DNA of 64,000 nucleotides from Glycomyces fuscus (GTDB lineage: Bacteria; Actinomycetota; Actinomycetes; Streptosporangiales; Streptosporangiaceae), in the NCBI GenBank assembly GCA_002529455.1, contig NYMS01000037.1:88070-152069 (forward strand). The letters are read 5' to 3'. How positions within the stretch are numbered: the stretch's first letter is position 1; each line of letters opens with the position of its first letter. Below, in pieces: positions 37,789 to 46,242 of this stretch. Position numbers and translations under genes: made by a program. The notes beneath the pieces are model-generated. The model was not told where the DNA came from. It searched no databases and saw only the letters and a program-made list of their open reading frames with translations.

Positions 37789-38424
37789 ATGAGTTCGACC
37801 GTCACAGCAACCTCCCGTCCCGCCACGATCGACGACGTCGCCGGTGTCGCGCGTGTCCTGACCAGGTCAGCGCAGGAGGACCCCCTCTTCCGGTGGCTGT
37901 TCCCCGAGGACGAGCTGCGGATGGCCAGGACGCGCCGCTTCTTCGCCCTGACCGCGGGCTTCGGCTACGTCCCCTCGGGTGACACGAGGGTCACCGAGAC
38001 CAGGGACGGGAGCGAGGAGGCCCCGGTGGTGCGCGGCGCGGCACTGTGGGCGCCTCCCACCGCCAACCCCGAGGGCCAGCTGGTGTCGCTGCGCACCTGG
38101 CCGCACTGGGCTCCCCTGATCGGCCGCAACCGTCTGGCCGCGTTCGTGCGCGTGTTCGCCGAGTGGAAGCTGGCCGCGCCCCAGGAACCCCACCTGTACC
38201 TGGCGGCGCTGGGTGTGGACCCGGCCGCCTCGGGCACCGGGATCGGCGGCGGCCTGCTCACCTCGGGCCTGGACCGCGCGGACTCCGAGGGCCTTCCGGT
38301 GTTCACCCAGACGCTCAACCCCAAGACCGTCGGCTTCTACGAGCGGTTCGGCTTCCGGTTGGTCCGGGAGGTGGAGAGCCCGGAGGCCGGGACCAACTAC
38401 TTCCTGCTGCGCGACCCGGCCTGA
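37789..38424 (+). CDS. GNAT N-acetyltransferase (tandem paralogue 1)
   Basis: A 211-residue GNAT-fold enzyme. The acetyl-CoA binding region lies near residues 135-160 (LYLAALGVDPAASGTGIGGG), followed by NPKTVGFYERFGFRLVREV at the C-terminus. The N-terminus (RPATIDDVAGVARVLTRSAQ) is shared with the next gene. The substrate is unknown. The ATG at 37789 has GAGAG in range. It is one of two adjacent homologous genes, evidently from a tandem duplication. Confidence 0.87.
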   Translation: MSSTVTATSRPATIDDVAGVARVLTRSAQEDPLFRWLFPEDELRMARTRRFFALTAGFGYVPSGDTRVTETRDGSEEAPVVRGAALWAPPTANPEGQLVSLRTWPHWAPLIGRNRLAAFVRVFAEWKLAAPQEPHLYLAALGVDPAASGTGIGGGLLTSGLDRADSEGLPVFTQTLNPKTVGFYERFGFRLVREVESPEAGTNYFLLRDPA

Positions 38425-38535
38425 GGACCCGCGGCCTCGCCGCCCCTTCCTGGGTGAACGCCCCACCCGCGACGGTCGCGCGCCCTACCATGAGCGGTGA
38501 TCGGAGCCCCTGGCACAAGGGAAGAGGCAGCGCCC

Positions 38536-39174
38536 GTGACCCTCACAGCGGTACAGGCCGTCCGCACCGCGACCATGAACGACGTGCCCGCCGTGGCCCG
38601 GGTTCTGAGCCGCGCCCTCTACCACGACCCGGTCTTTCGCTGGCTCTTCCCGGACGACGGCCGGCGCATGGCGCAGAACTCCCGTGCGTGCGCGCTGCTG
38701 GCCGGGTTCGGCCACGTCCCGGGCGGCCACACCACCGTGGCGGACTCCCTGGAGGACCCCGCCCGCGGCCCGGTGGTGCGGGGCGCGGCCCTGTGGACCC
38801 CGCCCGGAGCCAGGCGGGAGGGGGCCGCGGTCCCGCTGCGCTCGCTGCCGCACTGGGTCCGGCTGCTGGGCCTGGCCCGTCTGCCGGAGCTGGCCTGGTA
38901 CACGGGCGAGCTCAGGGCCTCCATCCCGGAGGACCCGCACTGGTACCTGTGCCTGCTGGGCACCGACCCGGCGGCGGACGGGACCGACACGGGGTCGCGG
39001 CTGCTGCGCGCGGGCCTGGCCCGGGCCGACGCGGACGGCGTTCCGGTCTACCTGGAGACGGCGGACCCGGCGGACATCGGCTACTACGAGGACTACGACT
39101 TCCGGGTGGTGCGGGCGGTCCACCTCCCGGCGGCCCCCTCCGCCTACTGCATGCTGCGGCCCGCCGCCTCCTGA
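38536..39174 (+). CDS. GNAT N-acetyltransferase (tandem paralogue 2)
   Basis: A 212-residue homologue of the preceding gene, alignable over its whole length (RTATMNDVPAVARVLSRALY; FRWLFPDDGRRMAQ; WYLCLLGTDPAADGTDTGSR). The acetyl-CoA loop is altered: the first copy has SGTGIGGGLL where this one has DGTDTGSRLL, so the pyrophosphate-binding Q/R-x-x-G-x-G/A pattern is weak in this copy. Catalytic competence is therefore less certain. The GTG at 38536 is chosen because it aligns exactly with the start of copy 1; a GTG 13 codons earlier is possible. Confidence 0.83.
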   Translation: MTLTAVQAVRTATMNDVPAVARVLSRALYHDPVFRWLFPDDGRRMAQNSRACALLAGFGHVPGGHTTVADSLEDPARGPVVRGAALWTPPGARREGAAVPLRSLPHWVRLLGLARLPELAWYTGELRASIPEDPHWYLCLLGTDPAADGTDTGSRLLRAGLARADADGVPVYLETADPADIGYYEDYDFRVVRAVHLPAAPSAYCMLRPAAS

Positions 39175-39279
39175 CCCGCCTGCCGGTCCCGGCGCCCCCG
39201 GCCCCGCCCCCGGACGGGAACCCGACGCGGGCCGGTCGGGGTCTTCTGCTCCGCCGTCCCCCCCTGACAGGATGAGCGC

Positions 39280-40245
39280 GTGGACATCCGAGGAATCTCC
39301 CATCACACCGACGGCGTACCCGAGGAGGCCGCGGCGCGCGACATGCGCGTCATCCGCGAGGAGCTGCACTGCACCGCGGTGATGCTGGTCGGCGCCGACA
39401 CCGAACGGCAGCGGGCCGCCGCCCGCGCCGCCCTGGAGGCGGGGCTGGACGTGTGGGTGCGCCCGCAGCCGGAGAACCCGCCGGTGGCCGAGCGGCTGGA
39501 ACACCTGGCCGCCACCGCCCGCATGGCCGAGGAGCTGCGCCTGGAGCACCCGGGCCGGGTGACCCTCATGGTCGGCACCGAGTTCTCGCTGACCTCCCCG
39601 GGGATGCTCCCCGGGGCGGGCGAGTCCACCCGCCTCCAGTTCGTCCTCCGTCCGTGGCTGCGCCGCCCCTTCGAGCGGAGGATGCGGCGCAGGCTCGGCG
39701 CGCTGCTCGCCGCGGCCCTGGACGTGGCCCGCGAGCGCTTCGGGGGGCCCGTGTCCTACGGGGCCGGGGCCTGGGAGGAGGTGGACTGGTCGGGCTTCGA
39801 CCTGGCCGGGGTGAACCTGTACCGGGCCGGGACCGACGCCGACGCCTACGAACGGCGCCTGGACGCCCTCCTGCGCGACTGCGGCAGGCCCCTGGTGGTC
39901 ACCGAGTTCGGCTGCGGTGCCCACGACGGGGCCGACCTGCGGGGGGCCGCGTCCTTCCTCGCGGTGAACTGGTTCGCCGATCCGCCGCGCCTGCGCCGGG
40001 GCACCGCGCGCAACGAGGCCGTGCAGGCCGGGTACCTCGACGCGCTGCTGGGGCTGTACCGGGACCGGGGGGTGCACGGCGCGTTCGTGTTCACCTTCGC
40101 CATGCCGGGCTTCCCGCACAGCGAGGACCCCGTGTACGACCTGGACGCGGCCGGGTTCGGCGTGGTGCGCACGGCCGAGGGCGACCCCGCGTCGTGGGAG
40201 CCCAAGGAGGCCTTCCACGCGGTCGCCCGGCGCTACCGGGACTGA
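39280..40245 (+). CDS. TIM-barrel glycoside-hydrolase-like protein
   Basis: A 321-residue soluble protein. Regular beta-alpha alternation, GLDVWVRPQPENPP, TLMVGTEFSLTSPG (glutamate on a strand end), DLAGVNLYRAG and VVTEFGCGAHDG (second glutamate) suggest a glycosidase-type barrel with two acidic catalytic residues. Related actinomycete proteins are sometimes labelled abortive infection protein, for which I see no sequence support. It has no signal peptide, so it would act in the cytosol. The GTG start at 39280 directly opens the first strand (DIRGISHHTDG). It is followed by a hairpin and the convergent sdhB. Confidence 0.7.
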   Translation: MDIRGISHHTDGVPEEAAARDMRVIREELHCTAVMLVGADTERQRAAARAALEAGLDVWVRPQPENPPVAERLEHLAATARMAEELRLEHPGRVTLMVGTEFSLTSPGMLPGAGESTRLQFVLRPWLRRPFERRMRRRLGALLAAALDVARERFGGPVSYGAGAWEEVDWSGFDLAGVNLYRAGTDADAYERRLDALLRDCGRPLVVTEFGCGAHDGADLRGAASFLAVNWFADPPRLRRGTARNEAVQAGYLDALLGLYRDRGVHGAFVFTFAMPGFPHSEDPVYDLDAAGFGVVRTAEGDPASWEPKEAFHAVARRYRD

Positions 40246-40342
40246 GGGCGGCCGAGAACGCGCCGTGGACGTCCCCGAGATCGCCGACCGGCTCAGGAAG
40301 CTCATGCCGCCCGCGGAGTGAGGCCCGTCCCCGGAGACGGCG

Positions 40343-40376
40343 ACGGGCCGCGCTCCCGGGAGGGGGCGCGGCCCGT
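40343..40376. terminator. Hairpin between convergent genes before sdhB
   Basis: An 11-bp stem (40343-40353 with 40366-40376) lies between the TIM-barrel gene and the stop of sdhB. Confidence 0.75.
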
Positions 40377-40399
40377 GCGGTGCGACAGGGGTCGGAAGG

Positions 40400-41142
40400 C
40401 TAGCCGACGCCCTTGCTGAGCGAGCCCAGCAGGTCGCGGTTGAGCTGCGAGATCGTGTCCAGCGGGATGCCCTTCGGGCAGACCGCGGCGCACTCACCGA
40501 TGTTGGTGCAGCCGCCGAAGTCCTCCTCGTCCTGCTGGTTGATCATCTTCACCACGCGCGAGGACCGCTCGGGCTGCCCCTGCGGGAGCATGCCCAGGTG
40601 GGTGACCTTCGCGGCGGTGAACAGCATGCTGGAGGCGTTCGGGCAGGCCGCCACGCACGCGCCGCAGCCGATGCAGGTCGCGGCGTCGAACGCGCGGTCC
40701 GCGTCCGGCTTCGGGATCGGGTTGGCGTGGGCGTCCGGCGCGGTACCCGTCGGGGCGCTGATGTAGCCGCCCGCCTGGATGATGCGGTCGAACGCGCCGC
40801 GGTCCACGACCAGGTCCCTGACGACCGGGAACGCCTTGGCCCGCCACGGCTCCACCGTGATGGTGTCGCCGTCCTTGAAGCTGCGCATGTGCAGCTGGCA
40901 GGTCGTGGTGCGCTCGGGGCCGTGCGCCTCACCGTCGATCACGACACCGCAGGCACCGCAGATGCCCTCGCGGCAGTCGTGGTCGAAGGCGACCGGGTCC
41001 TCGTTCTCCAGCGTGAGCTTCTCGTTGAGGACGTCGAGCATCTCCAGGAACGACATGTCCGGGGAGACGTCGGTGAGCTTGTAAGTGGCCAGCCGACCCT
41101 CGTCGTTCGGCCCCTTCTGACGCCATACGCGCAGGGTGATGT

Positions 41143-41146
<4 letters not shown>
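40400..41146 (-). CDS. sdhB: Succinate dehydrogenase iron-sulfur subunit (operon 1)
   Basis: Carries electrons from the flavoprotein to the membrane quinone. It has 248 residues. The N-terminal [2Fe-2S] plant-type domain has [15 protein letters not shown] near residues 58-72. The C-terminal bacterial-ferredoxin domain has [15 protein letters not shown] and [15 protein letters not shown] for the [4Fe-4S] and [3Fe-4S] clusters. The GTG start overlaps the sdhA stop by four bases. It is the last gene of sdhC-sdhA-sdhB; the order and the long b-type cytochrome subunit match the actinobacterial b558-type succinate dehydrogenase/fumarate reductase. Confidence 0.95.
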
Positions 41147-43089
<1,943 letters not shown>

Positions 43090-43797
43090 TTAACTCACCA
43101 GTCCAAAGGTGACCGCCAGGGGCGGAAGCAGGAAGCCGACGGTCACGATCAGCGAGATGCCCACGGCGATCGCGTTGAGCGTGCCCTGACGGCTGGTCTG
43201 GTTGACGCCGAGGGTGGCCAGGGCGCTCCAGATGCCGTGCCGCAGGTGCAGGCCCACAGCGATCACGGACAGGACGTAGAACAGGGTCACGTACCAGAAC
43301 TCGGGCTGGAACCCGTTCACGAGCCGCTCGTAGGGACTGTCGGACGCACCGCCGGGAGCGATGTTGTTCGTGGTCAGGTGCAGGATGTGGAAGACCACGA
43401 ACAGCGCGACCAGGACGCCGCCGTAGCGCATGGTGTAGGAGGCGTAGCTGCGGGCCACCCTCTTCTTCACCTGGTAGCGCTGGGACGCCGGACGCGCTCT
43501 GCGGGCGCGGGCCCACAGTGTCACCGCCGCGTAGATATGGATCAGGACGCTCGCCAGCAGGACGATGCGGAAGATCCACAGGAATCCGCTCTCGGGCAGC
43601 ATCGGGTAGCCCAGCTCCCGGAGGCTGTGGGCGTAGCCGTCGAAGGCCTCCTGGCCCGAGAAGATCTTGAGGTTGCCGTACATGTGCGCGATCAAATACA
43701 GCACAAGGATCGCCCCGGTGACCGCCATTGCTGCCTTGAGCGCCACCGTGGACCCGTAGGCCGTAGACCGCTTCTTGGTCAAGGTACTGTTCGCCAC
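43090..43797 (-). CDS. sdhC: Succinate dehydrogenase cytochrome b558 subunit (operon 1)
   Basis: A single large membrane subunit, 235 residues, with five helices (visible from AMAVTGAILVLYLIAHMYGN to VGFLLPPLAVTFGLV). Histidines inside or at helix ends (IAHMYGN, LIHIYAAV, FHILHLTT, LHLRHGIW) are suited to bind two b haems. It belongs to the TIGR02046-like family that replaces separate SdhC and SdhD. It starts at a GTG (43797) and is divergent from the LysR gene across an 80-base spacer containing a LysR-type palindrome. Confidence 0.93.
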   Translation of the reverse strand: MANSTLTKKRSTAYGSTVALKAAMAVTGAILVLYLIAHMYGNLKIFSGQEAFDGYAHSLRELGYPMLPESGFLWIFRIVLLASVLIHIYAAVTLWARARRARPASQRYQVKKRVARSYASYTMRYGGVLVALFVVFHILHLTTNNIAPGGASDSPYERLVNGFQPEFWYVTLFYVLSVIAVGLHLRHGIWSALATLGVNQTSRQGTLNAIAVGISLIVTVGFLLPPLAVTFGLVS

Positions 43798-43857
43798 AGC
43801 CTGTCACTGTAAGTTCTGGTTAAGTCCGGCGTCCAAGTCATCGTGATGCTTGAGTCG

Positions 43858-43874
43858 ATAGCCATAGGCTATGG
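43858..43874 (+). promoter_or_regulatory. LysR-type palindrome in sdhC/lysR spacer
   Basis: ATAGCCATAGGCTAT (43858-43872) has 6-bp arms around a three-base centre and fits the T-N11-A rule. An overlapping 13-base palindrome CCATAGGCTATGG (43862-43874) shares it. It ends three bases before the ATG of the LysR gene, so a leaderless lysR transcript or direct autorepression is suggested. Confidence 0.75.
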
Positions 43875-43877
43875 AAC

Positions 43878-44831
43878 ATGCAGTTCCAGCAGCTGGCCTA
43901 CTTCGTCGCGGTGGCCCGCACGCGCCATTTCACCCGCGCAGCAGAGCTTTCCCGCGTCGCACAGCCGAGTTTGAGCAAACAGATCCGCAGCCTTGAGCAG
44001 GAGCTGGGTGCGCCGTTATTCAGTCGTGCCCGGGGAAACATCACACTCACACCGGCCGGCGAGGCGTTGCTTCCGCTCGCCCAGCGCATGCTCGCCGACC
44101 TGGAGACGGCCCGGCGCGAGGTCGCGGAGCTGGCCGGGGTGCGGCGGGGCCGCGTCCGGCTCGGCGCGACCCCGTCGCTGTGCGCGGGGCTGCTGGCCGA
44201 CGTGCTCGCCGACTTCCACACCCGCTTCCCCGGGATCGAGCTCCAGGTGGAGGAGAGCGGGTCGCGCGACCTCATCCGCGACCTGGGGCGGGGCGAGCTG
44301 GACCTGGCGCTGATCATCCTGCCGCTGCACAGCAGCGACCCCGACTTCTCCACCACGCCGATCCTGCGGGAGAACCTGGTGGTGGCGAGTCCGATGTCGG
44401 GCCCCTCCCCCAACGGGCGGGCCTCGATCCGCATCACCGAGCTGCGGGGGCGCCCCCTGGTGATGTTCCGGCGCGGCTACGACGTGCGCGAGGCGACGCT
44501 GCGGGCGTGCCGGGCGGCCGGGTTCGAGCCCGAGCTGGCCGTGGAGGGCGGGGAGATGGACGCCGTGCTGCGGTTCGTGGAGGCGGGCATGGGGCTCGCG
44601 GTGGTGCCGAGCATGGTGCTGCGCAACCGGCAGAGCCTGCGCGGAACGCCGCTGGCCCGGCCCCGCCTGCTGCGGACGGTGGCGCTGGCGCGGCGCCGGG
44701 ACGTGGAGCCCTCGCACTCGGCGGAGGCGTTCCGGCGCCACCTCAACGGCTACCTGCTGGGCATGTCGCCACAGGACCTCGGACCGGACCTGGAGGTCCT
44801 GCTCTCCAGCGGGGACGGGTCGGCGGACTGA
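43878..44831 (+). CDS. LysR-family transcriptional regulator
   Basis: A 317-residue regulator. The N-terminal winged helix-turn-helix (about 1-60: MQFQQLAYFVAVARTRHFTR, VAQPSLSKQIRSLEQELGAP) is followed by the usual linker helix and a periplasmic-binding-like effector domain (about 90-300). It is transcribed divergently from sdhCAB, with a LysR-type palindrome right at its start. That points to control of the succinate dehydrogenase operon and of itself; the effector may be a C4-dicarboxylate, which is inference. It is followed by a perfect 25-bp inverted repeat. Confidence 0.92.
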   Translation: MQFQQLAYFVAVARTRHFTRAAELSRVAQPSLSKQIRSLEQELGAPLFSRARGNITLTPAGEALLPLAQRMLADLETARREVAELAGVRRGRVRLGATPSLCAGLLADVLADFHTRFPGIELQVEESGSRDLIRDLGRGELDLALIILPLHSSDPDFSTTPILRENLVVASPMSGPSPNGRASIRITELRGRPLVMFRRGYDVREATLRACRAAGFEPELAVEGGEMDAVLRFVEAGMGLAVVPSMVLRNRQSLRGTPLARPRLLRTVALARRRDVEPSHSAEAFRRHLNGYLLGMSPQDLGPDLEVLLSSGDGSAD

Positions 44832-44872
44832 GGCCCCGGCCCGGGCGGGCAGGCGCCCCGGCCCCCTTCGCC

Positions 44873-44931
44873 GTGATCTTGTACTTATAGCGAGGTTCGA
44901 GCACCCAACCTCGCTATAAGTACAAGATCAC
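44873..44931. other. Perfect 25-bp inverted repeat with 9-base loop
   Basis: The arms 44873-44897 and 44907-44931 are exact complements (core CTTGTACTTATAGCG), with the loop CGAGCACCC between them. The arms are about 40 percent GC in a genome above 70 percent. It lies 41 bases past the LysR stop and about 470 bases before the second SQR operon. It could be a terminator, a processed RNA hairpin or a relic of a mobile element; no U-tract follows. Confidence 0.9.
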
Positions 44932-45152
44932 CGCAGGTCAGGGCCACTCGTGTCACACCAGCAACGTTTCCGGCCAGTCCGAACCCAGCACCCATTGGCG
45001 GACGCTCCGCAACCATCCCCGTCCCGGGCACCGCCGCCAGCCGCGCGCAGCCCGCCGGGCGCCCCGGCCACCGAGCGCCTTCCCCCGGATTCCAGCGGCC
45101 ACCTCCTTTACCACACGCCACTGGCGGCTCTGAAGCACCGGGATTGGCATAA

Positions 45153-45186
45153 GGGATTTTTAGTTAAAAAAGCTGACAAAAATCCC
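45153..45186 (+). promoter_or_regulatory. AT-rich inverted repeat in leader of SQR operon 2
   Basis: GGGATTTTT (45153-45161) pairs with AAAAATCCC (45178-45186) around a 16-base AT-rich centre. It is the lowest-GC spot of the window. It may be an operator or a promoter-melting region for the operon starting at 45404. Confidence 0.55.
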
Positions 45187-45250
45187 CAAACAAGCGCTCA
45201 GAAGTGGCGTATTTCACACACCTTTCCCCGGCGCCCCCCGCCCTCCGGGA

Positions 45251-45266
45251 CGTGACCGTGATCACA
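45251..45266 (+). promoter_or_regulatory. CRP-like palindrome upstream of SQR operon 2
   Basis: CGTGACCGTGATCACA has the form of the actinobacterial CRP/FNR site (GTGA-N6-TCAC; one mismatch to TGTGA-N6-TCACA). It is centred about 145 bases before the first gene of the operon. A class III adenylate cyclase gene lies 5 kb away. Confidence 0.55.
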
Positions 45267-45403
45267 ACGGCCTAACGTTGCGTTGCGGGACGGTTCGCCA
45301 CGGCTCCTCCCCGCAGCCGTCCGGCGCAGCGGTCGCGGCCGAAGGAGGCGGGAACCGCGCCCCGCCCGGCCGGGACCTTCCCCACAGGAGGTGCAAGACC
45401 ACG

Positions 45404-46216
45404 GTGAAAGCGACCGAAAGCGCAGGCCCCGGGGGTGGCCGGGCACGCATCCCCCAACGCACCCTGCGCACCGACAACTGGTGGTTCGGCCCCCTCCTCA
45501 CCGCACTGGGGCTGGCCACCTTCGTCGTCTACGCGACCCTGCGGGTGCTCCAGCAGGACCACTACTGGGTCCAGGAGCACCACTACCTGACCCCGTTCTA
45601 CTCGCCGTGCATCGCGCAGCAGTGCGCGCCCGACGCGGCCCTGTTCGGGCGCCTGCCGGTGGAGTTCCCGCCGCTCATCCCCTACGCCCTGGTCAGCCTG
45701 CCGATCCTGCTGCTGTTCCGGCTGACCTGCTACTACTACCGCAAGGCCTACTACCGCTCGTTCTGGCTCTCGCCCCCGGCGTGCGCCGTGCGCGAGCCCC
45801 ACGGCTCCTACACCGGCGAGACCCGGCCGCTGATGCTGGGCCAGAACGGCCACCGCTACTTCTTCTACGCGGCCTTCGTCATCACGCTCATCAACACGTG
45901 GGACATGCTGGTCGCCTTCCTCCACGGCACCGACGGCGGCTTCGGCATCGGGCTGGGCAACCTCATCATGCTCCTCAACGTGGTCATGCTGTGGGGCTAC
46001 ACCCTCAGCTGCCACTCGTGCCGCCACGTCTTCGGCGGACGGCTGCGCAGCTTCGGCAGGCACCCCGTCCGCTACTGGATGTGGAGCCGCCTCTCCACGC
46101 TCAACCACCGGCACATGTACTTCGGCTGGTTCAGCATCGCGACCCTGATCATCACGGACGCCTACATCGCCCTGATCGCCAGCGGCGCCATCAACGACCT
46201 GCGCATCCTCAACTGA
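45404..46216 (+). CDS. SQR membrane subunit (operon 2, mycobacterial Sdh1-like)
   Basis: A 270-residue membrane protein with five or six helices, for example PLLTALGLATFVVYATL, ALVSLPILLLFRLTCYYYRK and GLGNLIMLLNVVMLWGYTL. It has several histidines and cysteines (YSPCIAQQCAPD, SCHSCRHVFGG, NHRHMYFGWF). It matches the membrane anchor of the mycobacterial Sdh1 complex (Rv0249c type) rather than ordinary SdhC/SdhD. The GTG at 45404 follows AGGAGG by twelve bases, a long spacer. It is the first gene of a tight three-gene operon with flavoprotein and iron-sulfur subunits. Confidence 0.85.
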   Translation: MKATESAGPGGGRARIPQRTLRTDNWWFGPLLTALGLATFVVYATLRVLQQDHYWVQEHHYLTPFYSPCIAQQCAPDAALFGRLPVEFPPLIPYALVSLPILLLFRLTCYYYRKAYYRSFWLSPPACAVREPHGSYTGETRPLMLGQNGHRYFFYAAFVITLINTWDMLVAFLHGTDGGFGIGLGNLIMLLNVVMLWGYTLSCHSCRHVFGGRLRSFGRHPVRYWMWSRLSTLNHRHMYFGWFSIATLIITDAYIALIASGAINDLRILN

Positions 46217-46242
46217 GCCAAGGGGAAGGAAGGCACGACCAG

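Noticed and set aside
40265..40321. Eighteen-codon frame VDVPEIADRLRKLMPPAE after the TIM-barrel gene
   Set aside because: Too short to support, no ribosome site of note and no recognised family, although the composition looks protein-like.
44873..44931. Inverted repeat as end of an insertion sequence
   Set aside because: No transposase, no second copy in the window and no flanking target duplication were seen.
45283..46242. Plus-strand frame that continues into the operon 2 flavoprotein
   Set aside because: This upstream part overlaps the membrane-subunit gene in another frame; only the sequence from the ATG at 46243 is flavoprotein.
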